The translations under genes were made by a program, and so were the position numbers. A DNA stretch of 64,000 bases from Streptomyces sp. NBC_00306 (GTDB lineage: Bacteria > Actinomycetota > Actinomycetes > Streptomycetales > Streptomycetaceae): contig NZ_CP108032.1 in the NCBI RefSeq assembly GCF_036169555.1, positions 124,001 through 188,000 of the forward strand. Reading direction: 5' to 3'. How positions within the stretch are numbered: position 1 is the stretch's first letter; every line of letters begins with the position of its first letter. Positions 44,711-53,822 of this stretch are shown one piece after another. The notes under the pieces are model-generated. The model was given only the letters and a program-made list of their open reading frames with translations, searched no databases and was not told the origin of the DNA.

Positions 44711-45609
44711 CCATGGCGCTGATCGGCTCCACACGACGGTCCAGGGCCACGCGCGTGCCCCCGGTGGTCCTGGCCTTCGTTCTCCTCCCGCTGCTCGTCG
44801 AGGCCTTCTGGGTCTTCTGGCCCGCCATCCAGGGCTTCTACCTGTCGCTGACCTCGTGGGACGGCCTGTCGGCCCCCGCGTTCGTCGGCCTCGGCAATTT
44901 CAGCGAGATGGCGCACGACGCGGTCTTCCGTACCGCCGCGATCAACACGGTCCTGTGGCTGCTGCTCTTCGGCGGACTCTCCGCAGCCCTCGGCCTCGGT
45001 GCCGCGCTGCTGCTCCAGCAGGAGCGGCGCGGCATCGGGTTCTACCGGGCGGCGCTCTTCCTGCCGGTCGTCTTCTCGCTGGTCGCCACCGCGCTGGTGT
45101 GGCAGGCCATGTACCAGCCGGACGGCCTGATCAACAACGTGCTGTCGGCGGTCGGCCTCGACAGTTGGCGGCACGCGTGGCTCGCGGACCAGGACACCGC
45201 CTTCTACGCGGTGATCGTGCCCGCCCTGTGGCGCCAGGTCGGCTACGTCATGGTGCTCTACCTCGCCGGCCTCAAGGGAATCGATCCCGTGCTGTACGAG
45301 GCATCCAAGGTCGACGGTGCGAGCCGCATTCAGCAGTTCCGTCACATCACCCTGCCGCAGCTGCGCAGCGTGAACGCGGTCGTCCTGTCGGTCATCGTCA
45401 TCGACTCGCTGCGCTCGTTCGACGTCGTCTGGGCGCTCACCCGCGGCGGTCCCTATCACTCCTCCGAACTGCTGAGCACCTACATGTTCTCCACCGCGTT
45501 CCAGTCGCTGCGCCTGGGATACGGCTCCGCGCTCGCCGTCGTCATCTTCGTGCTCGCCTTCGGTGTCATCGCGAGCTACCTCGTGCGCGCCTTCCGGGAG
45601 GCCGACTGA
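44707..45609 (+). CDS. Sugar ABC transporter permease, MalF type
   Basis: A 300-residue permease with six membrane segments, the first at VPPVVLAFVLLPLLVEAFWV. The EAA loop reads EASKVDGASRIQQFRHITLP. It starts with GTG in GTGA, overlapping the binding-protein stop; an ATG two codons later is the alternative. It pairs with the next permease to import the galactoside. No ATPase is encoded in the locus, so the shared MsiK-type ATPase is likely used. Confidence 0.92.
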   Translation: MTMALIGSTRRSRATRVPPVVLAFVLLPLLVEAFWVFWPAIQGFYLSLTSWDGLSAPAFVGLGNFSEMAHDAVFRTAAINTVLWLLLFGGLSAALGLGAALLLQQERRGIGFYRAALFLPVVFSLVATALVWQAMYQPDGLINNVLSAVGLDSWRHAWLADQDTAFYAVIVPALWRQVGYVMVLYLAGLKGIDPVLYEASKVDGASRIQQFRHITLPQLRSVNAVVLSVIVIDSLRSFDVVWALTRGGPYHSSELLSTYMFSTAFQSLRLGYGSALAVVIFVLAFGVIASYLVRAFREAD

Positions 45610-46535
45610 TGACCGCCACCCATGCCTCCGCACCCGTCGGCAAGGACTCGGGCAACGCGCCCGGCACGGCACACACGGCCCCGCAGCCTGCTCCCCGCCG
45701 GCCCGTCGTCCGCGGCCGTGCCCTGCGCACCACCGGCTTCCACCTCACGGCGGGCCTGCTGTCAGCGCTGTGGCTGCTGCCGATCGCCCTCGTCCTGGTC
45801 ACGAGCACCCGCACCTTCGACGACATCGCCGCCCACGGGGTCGGCAGTTGGCCCCACTCGTTCACCCTCGACGGCTTCCGCCAGGCGTGGGTGGACGGCG
45901 GTCAGCAGCAGGCGCTCATCAACAGCATGATCGTCTCGATTCCCACCGTACTGCTCTCGCTGGGCCTCGCCTCCATGGCGGCCTTCGCGCTCAGCCGCTA
46001 CGACCTGCCGTTCCGGCGCGTCCTCCTGCTGCTGATGCTCGCCGGCAACCTGCTGCCCCCGCAGATCCTGCTGATCCCCGTCTCCAAGCTGAGCGAAGTG
46101 CTGGGAATCTACGACCAGTTGTACGCGCTGATCGGGGTTCAGGTCGGCTTCGGCGTCGGCTTCTACGTCTTCGTCCTGCACGGCTTCATGCGGGCGATCC
46201 CCACCGAGATCCAGCAGGCCGCCGTCATCGACGGCGCGAGCCCCTGGCAGATCTACTGGCGGATCATCCTGCCCCTGGCCCGCCCGGCACTGGCCGCCCT
46301 GACCGCCCTGTCGTTCACCTGGATCTTCAACGATCTGCTCTGGGCCATCACGGTGCTGCGCACCGACAGCCAGATGCCCATCACCGCCTCGCTGATCGGA
46401 CTGCAGGGCCAGTACGTGTCCATGTGGAACGTCATCGCCGCCGGTTCGGTGATCGCCGCCGCCCCGACGGTGGCCGTCTTCCTCCGCTTCCAGCGCCACT
46501 TCGTGGCCGGACTGAACCTCGGAGCCGTGAAGTGA
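45609..46535 (+). CDS. Sugar ABC transporter permease, MalG type
   Basis: A 308-residue permease. A Pro/Ala-rich N-terminal tail of about 40 residues precedes GFHLTAGLLSALWLLPIALV. The EAA loop is QQAAVIDGASPWQIYWRIIL. Its ATG overlaps the previous stop by one base (TGATG), and its own stop overlaps the GH36 start, so translation of the whole operon is coupled. Confidence 0.92.
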   Translation: MTATHASAPVGKDSGNAPGTAHTAPQPAPRRPVVRGRALRTTGFHLTAGLLSALWLLPIALVLVTSTRTFDDIAAHGVGSWPHSFTLDGFRQAWVDGGQQQALINSMIVSIPTVLLSLGLASMAAFALSRYDLPFRRVLLLLMLAGNLLPPQILLIPVSKLSEVLGIYDQLYALIGVQVGFGVGFYVFVLHGFMRAIPTEIQQAAVIDGASPWQIYWRIILPLARPALAALTALSFTWIFNDLLWAITVLRTDSQMPITASLIGLQGQYVSMWNVIAAGSVIAAAPTVAVFLRFQRHFVAGLNLGAVK

Positions 46536-48643
46536 CCACGCCCGACCGGTGGCTGCTGCGCACCGACACCACCACCTACGCCGTCACTCTCGGGAACGAC
46601 GGACGCTGGGCCGAACTCGCCGCCTGGGGGCCGCACGGTGCCGAGGCCGGGCCGTCGCCCATGGACGGGTCGCGTCGCACCCACTTCATCACCCCCGCCG
46701 ACACCGCCCCGGCCGAGTACATCCCGTACGGGCTGCGGCCGTTCACCGGCGCCGACCTGATCGCCTCCCGTCCCGGCGGCGACCGCGGCAGCTGGTGGCA
46801 CTTCGACGGCGCCACCCAGGACGGCGACCACACACTGCGCCTGGAATTCGCCGACGACCTCCTCGGGCTGCGCACCACGCTGTGCTACGAGACGGTGCCC
46901 GGTACCGACGTCGTCCTGCGCTGGACGGAGCTCACCTGCACCGGTGAGGACGAGGTGCGACTGGAACGCTTCGACTCCGCCGCCGTCAATGTGCCTGTCC
47001 AGGGCGGCGCTCGGCTGACGTACCTGGCCGGCCAGTGGTCCCAGGAGTTCCAACTCCATCACCTGCAACTGGACCGCGGGCGCTTCGAGATGGAAAGCAC
47101 CCAGGGTTCGGCGGGCCACGCCTACCACCCCTGGCTCGCGATCCAGTCCGCCGACGCTCCCGCCGAGGGAACCACCCCCACCTACGGCATCGCCCTGGAG
47201 TGGTCCGGCAACTGGCGCATCACCGCCGACGCCGAGCCCGGCGGTGCGCTGCGCGTCCGCGCCGGCCGCGTACCGCACGAGGGCGCCGTGCGACTCACCC
47301 CCGGCACCACCCTCGTCACACCACGCCTCGCCTGTGCCTTCAGCCCGGACGGTCTCGACGGACTGGCTCGCGTCTGGCACCGCTACGAGCGGCACCTGAC
47401 CGGCGAGCGCATCGACCGGCCCCGCAAGGTCCTCTACAACTCCTGGGAGGCCACCGGCTTCGACGTCGACGCAGACGAACAGCTGGAACTGGCCAGGACA
47501 GCCGCACAGCTGGGCGCCGAACTCTTCGTCGTCGACGACGGCTGGTTCACCGGCCGGCACGACGACACCGGCGGGCTCGGTGACTGGCACCCCGACCCGG
47601 CCGCATTTCCCGGTGGATTCGACCGCTTCATCGATCAGGTCGGGGCCCTCGGCATGGACTTCGGTCTGTGGGTCGAACCCGAGGGCATCAGTCCCCGCTC
47701 GAAGCTGTACGCCGAGCACCCGGAGTGGGTGTACCGGATCGACGGCCGCCCGGCCAAACTCGTGCGCAACCAACTCCTGCTCGACCTCGGCCGTGAAGAC
47801 GTCCAGGACTTCGTCATCAGCACGCTCGACCGGCTGCTCGGCTCTCACGCCATCAGCTATCTGAAGTGGGACATGAACCGGCCGCCCACCGAACGCGGCC
47901 GCCCCGGACATCCGGCCGGCCACGACCCGGAGCGGCAGGACCTCGACGCCGCGCACGTCGCCGGCTACCTCCGCGTTCTGGACCACCTGCGCGCCGCCCA
48001 CCCGCACGTCACGATCGAGGGCTGCGCCGGCGGCGGCGCCCGCGTCGAGCACGCCACCATCGCCCGCACCGACGTGGTGTGGCCCAGCGACAACACCGCG
48101 CCCATGGACCGGCTGCGCATCCAGTACGGCTATCTCCACGCGCATGCACCGCACACCATGAGTTCCTGGGTCACCGACGCCCCGGGCATCTTCGACCCCC
48201 GGCCGCGCTCGCTCGCCTTCCGCTTCGTCAACTCCATGGCGGGCGTGCTCGGTGTCGGCGCCGACATCCGCCACTGGGCACCGGAGCAGCGTGCCGAGGC
48301 CACGCGGTGGATCGCCCGCTACAAGGAGATCCGGGACGTCGTCCACCACGGCGAGGTCCACCTGCTGGGCACCCCCGCCGACCCGACGTGCGGCGTGCAG
48401 TTCGAGGAACGCGGCGGTGCCCGTGTGGTGGTGACGGCATGGAACACCGGACCGCTGGACGGCGCACCCCTGCTGTCCGGACGGCCCGCCCGGCTCCGCC
48501 TGCGGGCCCTCGCCCCGGAATCCGTATACATCGACACCGACACCGGAACCCGCTACAGCGGGGCGTATCTGCTGCACTCGGGGCTGCCGTTCACCTGGAG
48601 CCGCGAACACGACGCGGAGCTGACGGTGCTGGCCCGTCAGTGA
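46532..48643 (+). CDS. Intracellular alpha-galactosidase, GH36
   Basis: A 703-residue GH36 enzyme without a signal peptide, which would split imported alpha-galactosides in the cytoplasm. It has the N-terminal beta-sandwich (1-310), the barrel starting VLYNSWEATGFDVD, the nucleophile Asp447 in YLKWDMNR, the conserved GCAGGGARVE segment and the acid/base Asp520 in VVWPSDNTAPMDRL. The C-terminal domain is complete. It starts with GTG in GTGA, overlapping the permease stop. Paired with the secreted GH27 enzyme it gives the locus both outer and inner hydrolases. Confidence 0.95.
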   Translation: MTTPDRWLLRTDTTTYAVTLGNDGRWAELAAWGPHGAEAGPSPMDGSRRTHFITPADTAPAEYIPYGLRPFTGADLIASRPGGDRGSWWHFDGATQDGDHTLRLEFADDLLGLRTTLCYETVPGTDVVLRWTELTCTGEDEVRLERFDSAAVNVPVQGGARLTYLAGQWSQEFQLHHLQLDRGRFEMESTQGSAGHAYHPWLAIQSADAPAEGTTPTYGIALEWSGNWRITADAEPGGALRVRAGRVPHEGAVRLTPGTTLVTPRLACAFSPDGLDGLARVWHRYERHLTGERIDRPRKVLYNSWEATGFDVDADEQLELARTAAQLGAELFVVDDGWFTGRHDDTGGLGDWHPDPAAFPGGFDRFIDQVGALGMDFGLWVEPEGISPRSKLYAEHPEWVYRIDGRPAKLVRNQLLLDLGREDVQDFVISTLDRLLGSHAISYLKWDMNRPPTERGRPGHPAGHDPERQDLDAAHVAGYLRVLDHLRAAHPHVTIEGCAGGGARVEHATIARTDVVWPSDNTAPMDRLRIQYGYLHAHAPHTMSSWVTDAPGIFDPRPRSLAFRFVNSMAGVLGVGADIRHWAPEQRAEATRWIARYKEIRDVVHHGEVHLLGTPADPTCGVQFEERGGARVVVTAWNTGPLDGAPLLSGRPARLRLRALAPESVYIDTDTGTRYSGAYLLHSGLPFTWSREHDAELTVLARQ

Positions 48644-48698
48644 CGACATCGGACAGTCTGCGCCCCACCGGCCTCACGAACAGGAGAAGATCCACCCC

Positions 48699-49457
48699 AT
48701 GAATCCAGCCGCCCGTTTCACCAACCGCGTCGCCGTCGTCACGGGCGCCGCGTCGGGCATCGGCGCGGCCGCCGCGGCTCGCCTCGCCGCGGAGGACGCG
48801 GCCGTCGTCCTCGTCGACATCGCCGCCGAGCGCGGCGAGGAGACCGCCGAGCGGCTGCGCAAGGACGGGGCCCGGGCCGTCTTCGTCGCCGCCGACGTCG
48901 CGAGCGAGGACGACTGGCAGCGGGTGATCACCACCGCGCACGGCTTCGGTCCCGTGGGCGTCCTGGTCAGCAACGCGTACACGGTGGCCGTCGCACCGGC
49001 CCACGAGACCAGTCTCGCCTCCTGGGAGCGGCAGCTCTCGGTCAACCTCACCGGTGCCTTCCTCGGAGTCAGGGCGGCGCTGCCGGATCTGCGCGCGAGC
49101 TCCGGGGCCGTGGTGCTCGTGTCCTCCGTGCACGCGCACCGGGGCATCCCCGGCCATCCGGCGTACGCGGCGAGCAAGGGCGCCCTGCTGTCGCTGTGCG
49201 GTCAACTCGCCGTCGAGTACGGCCCGGACGTCCGGGTCAATGCGGTATTGCCGGGGCCGATCCTGACCGCCGCGTGGGACCGGGTGCCGCTGGCCGACCG
49301 CGAGCTCAGCGTCGCGGGCACCGCGGCCCGCCGTTTCGGCACGCCCGAGGAGGTCGCCGCCGCCGTCGCCTTCCTCGCCGCCGACGAAGCCTCCTACATC
49401 ACCGGATCGAGCCTGCTCGTGGACGGCGGCTGGAGCGTCTCGAAGGCCTCGGCCTGA
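48699..49457 (+). CDS. SDR-family dehydrogenase, probable D-galactose 1-dehydrogenase
   Basis: A 252-residue classical SDR. TGAASGIG (15-22) binds the cofactor; Asp40 at the end of beta 2 (VVLVDIA) suggests NAD. The usual NNAG is SNAY here (91-94). Catalytic residues are Ser143, Tyr156 and Lys160 (HPAYAASK). The C-terminus has the usual YITGSSLLVDGGWS. Lying between an alpha-galactosidase and galactonate genes, it is the best candidate for oxidising galactose to galactono-lactone; that substrate is inferred from context. Confidence 0.85.
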   Translation: MNPAARFTNRVAVVTGAASGIGAAAAARLAAEDAAVVLVDIAAERGEETAERLRKDGARAVFVAADVASEDDWQRVITTAHGFGPVGVLVSNAYTVAVAPAHETSLASWERQLSVNLTGAFLGVRAALPDLRASSGAVVLVSSVHAHRGIPGHPAYAASKGALLSLCGQLAVEYGPDVRVNAVLPGPILTAAWDRVPLADRELSVAGTAARRFGTPEEVAAAVAFLAADEASYITGSSLLVDGGWSVSKASA

Positions 49458-49505
49458 CGGAACGACCGCCCCGGCCACCGATCGAACAGCAAGAAGGGCA
49501 TAGAC

Positions 49506-50288
49506 ATGACGCCATACGCGCGCCGCGGAGTGCACGGCCAGACGGTGGAGACCCTCGCCCGACGGGTGCTCACCGGCGAGATCCCCGAAGGAGCGACGCT
49601 CGACATGGCGGCGTTGCAGAGCGAGCTGGACGTCAGCCTGACGGCGCTGCGCGAGTCCCTGAAGGTGCTCGCGGCCAAGGGCATGGTCGACGCCCGGCAG
49701 AAGCGCGGCACGTTCGTCAGGCCCCGCTCCGACTGGAACCTTCTCGACGCCGACGTGCTGCGCTGGCAGTTCTCCGAGAGCAGCGGCTCCGGTGCCGACC
49801 CCGCGCTGCTGCGCAGCCTCGGTGAGGTCCGCGGGATCATCGAACCCGCGGCCGTGCGCCTTGCGGCGGACCGGCGTACCGACACCGACCTCGAGGCGCT
49901 GGAGACGGCCCTGAGCGCGATGGGGCAGGAGGGCGGCGCGAGTCACGCCGTCGAGGCCGACCTCGCCTTCCACCGGGCGCTGCTCGCTGCCACCCACAAC
50001 GAGCTGCTGGAACGCATGGAGATGGTCATCGAGTCGGGCCTCGCTCAGCGCGACCAGCTCGTGCACAGCGCTCCGCACAGCGAGGACCCGGTACCCAGCC
50101 ACCGTGCCGTCCTCGACGCCGTGCGCGACCGGGACCCCGACGCCGCGGAGCACGCCATGCGCGCCCTGCTCGACCAGGCGACGCGCGATCTCGACAAGGT
50201 CAGCGGCCCGCTCGCGTCCGACGGCGCGGACGGTTCCTCCGAGAAGGCGGACGGTTCCTCCGAGAAGAAGGACGGCCAGGGACAGTGA
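49506..50288 (+). CDS. GntR family regulator, FadR subfamily (DgoR-like)
   Basis: A 260-residue regulator. The winged helix (residues 5-70) reads TLARRVLTGEIPEGATLD, then LQSELDVSLTALRESLKVLAAKGM. The FCD ligand domain (about 90-220) has VRGIIEPAAVRLAADRRT and the metal-site helices with FHRALLAATHNELL. The C-terminus is an unusual polar repeat (DGSSEKADGSSEKKDG). In enterobacteria DgoR, a FadR-type protein, controls galactonate genes; the position before dgoD suggests the same here. Its stop overlaps the dgoD start. Confidence 0.9.
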   Translation: MTPYARRGVHGQTVETLARRVLTGEIPEGATLDMAALQSELDVSLTALRESLKVLAAKGMVDARQKRGTFVRPRSDWNLLDADVLRWQFSESSGSGADPALLRSLGEVRGIIEPAAVRLAADRRTDTDLEALETALSAMGQEGGASHAVEADLAFHRALLAATHNELLERMEMVIESGLAQRDQLVHSAPHSEDPVPSHRAVLDAVRDRDPDAAEHAMRALLDQATRDLDKVSGPLASDGADGSSEKADGSSEKKDGQGQ

Positions 50289-51430
50289 AGATCGCGCGCG
50301 TCGAGACCTTTCTCGTCCCGCCCCGGTGGCTGTTCTGCCGGATCGAGACGGATGACGGCGTCGTCGGCTGGGGCGAGCCGGTGGTGGAGGGCAGGGCCGA
50401 GGTGGTCCGGTCGGCCGTGGAGGTGCTGGCCGAATACCTGGTGGGCCAGGACCCGTTGCGCATCCAGGACCACTGGCAGGTGCTGAGCAAGGGCGGTTTC
50501 TACCGCGGCGGCCCGGTGCTCTCCAGTGCCGTCGCCGGCATCGACCAGGCCCTGTGGGACATCGCCGGCCGCACACTCGGGGTGCCGGTGCACACGCTGC
50601 TCGGAGGGCCGGTCCGCGACTCGGTACGGGTGTACGCCTGGGTCGGCGGCGACGAGCCCGACCGGCTCAAGGAGGAGGTGACCGCCCAGGTGGAGGCCGG
50701 CTTCACCGCCGTCAAGATGAACGCCGCCGGACGCACCCCGCCGATCGGAAGCCCCGCCGAGACGGCCGCCGTCGTCGAGCGCGTGGCGGCGGCACGCGAG
50801 GCCCTGGGTCCGCACCGGGACGTCGCCGTCGATTTCCACGGCCGCTTCGGCGCCGCCAACGCGCGGCGCGTGCTCCAGGAGATAGCCCCCCTGCACCCGC
50901 TGTTCGTGGAGGAGCCCGTCCTGCCCGAGCAGGCGCACCTGCTGCCGGGCCTGGTCGGCGCCTCGTCGGTGCCGCTCGCCACGGGTGAACGGCTCTACGG
51001 GCGGGCCGACTTCCTTCCGCCGCTGACCGCGGGAGTCGCCGTGGCCCAGCCGGACCTGTCGCACGCCGGCGGGATCTCGGAGGTCACCCGGATCGCGTCG
51101 CTCGCCGAGACCTTCGGGGCTCATCTGGCGCCGCACTGCCCGCTCGGCCCCATCGCACTGGCCGCAAGCCTTCAGGTCGCCTTCGCCACGCCCAACTTCC
51201 TGATCCAGGAGCAGAGCCGGGGCATCCACTACAACAAGGACGCCGACCTGCTCTCCTACCTCGTCGACACCGAGCCCTTCCGTTTCGTCGACGGTCAGGC
51301 GCGTCGCAGCGGACTGCCCGGACTCGGCATCGCTGTCGACGAGGACGCGGTGCGCGCCGCCGACCGGTCCGGGCACGCCTGGCGCAACCCCGTCTGGCGG
51401 CACGCCGACGGCTCCTTCGCCGAATGGTGA
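50285..51430 (+). CDS. dgoD: D-galactonate dehydratase
   Basis: A 381-residue enolase-superfamily enzyme converting D-galactonate to 2-keto-3-deoxygalactonate. It follows DgoD closely at the C-terminus: HCPLGPIALAASLQVAF, EQSRGIHYNKDADLLSYL and the final NPVWRHADGSFAEW. Metal-ligand segments are VAVDFHGRFG, LFVEEPVLPE and ATGERLYGR. The start is GTG in GTGA, overlapping the regulator stop. Lactonase, kinase and aldolase genes follow, completing the pathway. Confidence 0.95.
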   Translation: MKIARVETFLVPPRWLFCRIETDDGVVGWGEPVVEGRAEVVRSAVEVLAEYLVGQDPLRIQDHWQVLSKGGFYRGGPVLSSAVAGIDQALWDIAGRTLGVPVHTLLGGPVRDSVRVYAWVGGDEPDRLKEEVTAQVEAGFTAVKMNAAGRTPPIGSPAETAAVVERVAAAREALGPHRDVAVDFHGRFGAANARRVLQEIAPLHPLFVEEPVLPEQAHLLPGLVGASSVPLATGERLYGRADFLPPLTAGVAVAQPDLSHAGGISEVTRIASLAETFGAHLAPHCPLGPIALAASLQVAFATPNFLIQEQSRGIHYNKDADLLSYLVDTEPFRFVDGQARRSGLPGLGIAVDEDAVRAADRSGHAWRNPVWRHADGSFAEW

Positions 51431-52224
51431 CCGGGAACCGGCTGCCGGTGTCCGTGGTCACCGACCCGGAATGGGGCGGCCGTTGGACCTCACTGACCGC
51501 CGGCGGCCGCGAATGGCTCTGGCACCGCGACGAGCCGCGCCGCGCGCACATCTCCCCCGGTGACGCTTTCGCCGACGCCGGGGGCCTGGAGGAGTGCGCG
51601 CCGACCGTTCGCGGGCTGCCCGATCACGGGGACGCCTGGTCGCGGCGGTGGCGGCGGGACGGGGACGTGGACCTCGTGGAGTGCCCGGACTTCCGCCTGG
51701 CGCGCCGTATCCGCGACGAGGCGGGGGCGGCCGTCGCCGACTACACGCTCACCGCCGAACCCGGCTACCGCTTCGTATGGGCCGCCCACGCCCTGCTCGA
51801 CCTGTCTCCGTCCGCCCGGATCGGTATCGACGGGCCCGCGGTCACGCGGCTCTACCCGGACGAGGGAGACCGCTGGGTCACCGGCGCCTGGCCCACCGTC
51901 GACGGCATCCCGCTGGACCGGCTCGGCCCGGACGACGGGAGCGCCGTCGGAGCAGTCGTCCTCACCTCACAGGTGTCCGTGCACGACGGCCCGGACTCCC
52001 TCCACCTGTCCGTCGAGGCCGACGGACCGCAGCCGCACTCCGTCGCCCTGTGGCGCAACCTCCGCGGCTTCCCCCAGGACGCGCCGTACCGGTCGATCGG
52101 CGTCGAGCCGATGCTCGGCCGGGTCTTCGACCGGGCGACGGGGGACGACGGCGACACCGCCGTCGTGCCCGCGAGCGGTGAGGTCACCTGGCGGCTCACC
52201 GTCACCGCCACCCGTCGCGCCTGA
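51427..52224 (+). CDS. Aldose 1-epimerase-like (mutarotase-fold) protein
   Basis: A 265-residue protein with the beta-sandwich pattern of aldose 1-epimerases: DPEWGGRWTSLTAGGREWLW, GGLEECAPTVRGLPDHGDAWSR and ADYTLTAEPGYRFVWAAHAL. It should balance alpha and beta anomers of galactose before oxidation. The GTG start overlaps the dgoD stop; an ATG one codon earlier is equally possible. It may substitute for the broken galM at 32096, although the two are only distantly similar. Confidence 0.8.
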   Translation: MTGNRLPVSVVTDPEWGGRWTSLTAGGREWLWHRDEPRRAHISPGDAFADAGGLEECAPTVRGLPDHGDAWSRRWRRDGDVDLVECPDFRLARRIRDEAGAAVADYTLTAEPGYRFVWAAHALLDLSPSARIGIDGPAVTRLYPDEGDRWVTGAWPTVDGIPLDRLGPDDGSAVGAVVLTSQVSVHDGPDSLHLSVEADGPQPHSVALWRNLRGFPQDAPYRSIGVEPMLGRVFDRATGDDGDTAVVPASGEVTWRLTVTATRRA

Positions 52225-52249
52225 CACCCACCACCAGAAGGGATCCCCG

Positions 52250-52885
52250 ATGGACCTGCTCGCGGCGCTGCGCGCCCACCGGCTGCTCGCCATCGTCCGC
52301 GGCAGCGATCCGGACGCCGCGCTGACCACCGTGCTCACCCTCGTCGAGGAAGGCGTCTCCCTCGTCGAGGTCTCCCTCAGCGGACGTGACGCGCTCGACG
52401 TCATAGCCCGGGCCCGTGCCGCACTGGGCCCTGACGCAGCCCTCGGCGCCGGTACCGTCCTGACCTCCGACGAGGCCCGCGCCGCTCAGAGAGCCGGAGC
52501 CGCCTTCCTCGTCACCCCGGCGGTCAGCGACGGCATAGCCACCGGCCTGGAGCTCGGACTCCCGGTGCTCGCGGGCGTGATGACCCCCACCGACGTCCTC
52601 CAGGCGCAACGCCTGGGCGCCACGGCCTTCAAACTCTTCCCTGCCGGCAGCGCCGGAGGCCCGGGCTATCTCCGGGACCTGCGCGGCCCCTTCCCCGGCC
52701 TGCCGTTCGTACCCGTCGGTGGAGTGGACGCCCAGGCAGCCGCCGACTATCTGGGCAGCGGTGCCACAGCCGTCGGTGTCGGCTCGCCCCTGGTCGGCGA
52801 CGCCGCCTCGGGCGGCAGTCTCACCGCCCTGCGCCAGCGGGCCCGCGCGTTTCTGGACGTCGTGCGCACGGAGGTCCGGCCATGA
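52250..52885 (+). CDS. dgoA: 2-keto-3-deoxy-6-phosphogalactonate (KDPG-type) aldolase
   Basis: A 211-residue class I aldolase of the KDPG/KDPGal family, cleaving the phosphorylated keto-deoxy acid to pyruvate and glyceraldehyde-3-phosphate. The Schiff-base lysine is K128 in FKLFPAG. The catalytic Glu is E40 in LVEVSLSG, and Arg17 lies in LLAIVRGSD. LGAGTVLT and VPVGGVDAQ complete the barrel. AGAAGGGA precedes the ATG. The galacto preference is inferred from dgoD next door; sequence alone would also allow Eda. Confidence 0.88.
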   Translation: MDLLAALRAHRLLAIVRGSDPDAALTTVLTLVEEGVSLVEVSLSGRDALDVIARARAALGPDAALGAGTVLTSDEARAAQRAGAAFLVTPAVSDGIATGLELGLPVLAGVMTPTDVLQAQRLGATAFKLFPAGSAGGPGYLRDLRGPFPGLPFVPVGGVDAQAAADYLGSGATAVGVGSPLVGDAASGGSLTALRQRARAFLDVVRTEVRP

Positions 52886-53814
52886 CCATGCCCACGGTCA
52901 TCGGGACCGACCGCCTCGAACTCGGCGAGGGCATCCGGTGGGCGGACGGCCGCGCGGTGCTGACGGACATCCTCTCCGGCCGTCTCCTGTCCGCCCCCGG
53001 CCGTCCCGCCGCACCGCTCGCCCGCATCACCCAACTCCCCTGCCCACTGGGGGCAGTGGCCCCGATCGAGGACCGGCCCGGTCACTGGATCGCGGCGGCC
53101 GGCACCGGCATCTGCCGCATCGACCCCGCCGGCCGGGTCGACTGGATCGCGCGCCCCGAGGACGACGCACCCGTGCCGATGCGGATGAACGACGGCGTCG
53201 CCGACCCGCAGGGCCGCTTCTGGGCGGGCAGCATGGCGTACGAGGCGACCGAGGACGCGGGCTCCCTCTACCGCATGGACCGCGACGGCCGCGTCACCCG
53301 CGTACTGCGGGACATCACCGTGCCCAACGGACCGGCCTTCACCGCGGACGGCACCGTCATGTACCTCGCCGACAGCGCCCGAGGGCTCGTCCGGCGCTAC
53401 CCCGTCGACCCGGTCACCGGCGACGTGGGCGAGCCGGTCCCCCACATCACCTTCTCCACGGGCAGTCCCGACGGTATGACGACCGACGCGGAGGGCGGCC
53501 TCTGGATCGCGGTCTGGGGCGTCGGCCAGGCCCACCGCTATCACCCCGACGGCACCCTCGACCGGATCGTCGAACTGCCTGCCGCCCAGCCCGCCGGGCT
53601 CTGCCTCGGCGGTCCCGACGGCCGCACCCTCCTCGTCACCAGCGCCCGCATCGGCCTGTCCCGGCCGGGCCCGCTGGACGGCGCCGTCTTCGCGTTCCGC
53701 GTCGACGTACCCGGGACGCCGGCAGCGCCGTACCGCCCGGAGCGCACCAAGAGCCCGGCCCCCACGGACCCCGACGCCGCCGGCGACACCGCAGTCCGTC
53801 CCGACTCACCGTAG
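52882..53814 (+). CDS. SMP-30/gluconolactonase-like lactonase (probable galactonolactonase)
   Basis: A 310-residue beta-propeller. LGEGIRWADGRAVLTDILSG holds the metal-binding Glu (near residue 14), MRMNDGVADPQGRFWAGSM the middle ligands, and GSPDGMTTDAEGGLWIAVWG the Asp. It would hydrolyse galactono-lactone made by the SDR. The ATG overlaps the aldolase stop (ATGA). The last 35 residues are Pro-rich and outside the domain. It is a paralogue of the lactonase at 21100. Confidence 0.9.
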   Translation: MTMPTVIGTDRLELGEGIRWADGRAVLTDILSGRLLSAPGRPAAPLARITQLPCPLGAVAPIEDRPGHWIAAAGTGICRIDPAGRVDWIARPEDDAPVPMRMNDGVADPQGRFWAGSMAYEATEDAGSLYRMDRDGRVTRVLRDITVPNGPAFTADGTVMYLADSARGLVRRYPVDPVTGDVGEPVPHITFSTGSPDGMTTDAEGGLWIAVWGVGQAHRYHPDGTLDRIVELPAAQPAGLCLGGPDGRTLLVTSARIGLSRPGPLDGAVFAFRVDVPGTPAAPYRPERTKSPAPTDPDAAGDTAVRPDSP

Positions 53815-53822
53815 GACCCACC

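Noticed and set aside
50220..50280. Short direct repeat near the end of the FadR-type gene as a possible repeat element
   Set aside because: It is an in-frame duplication encoding the polar tail DGSSEK, simply part of the gene.
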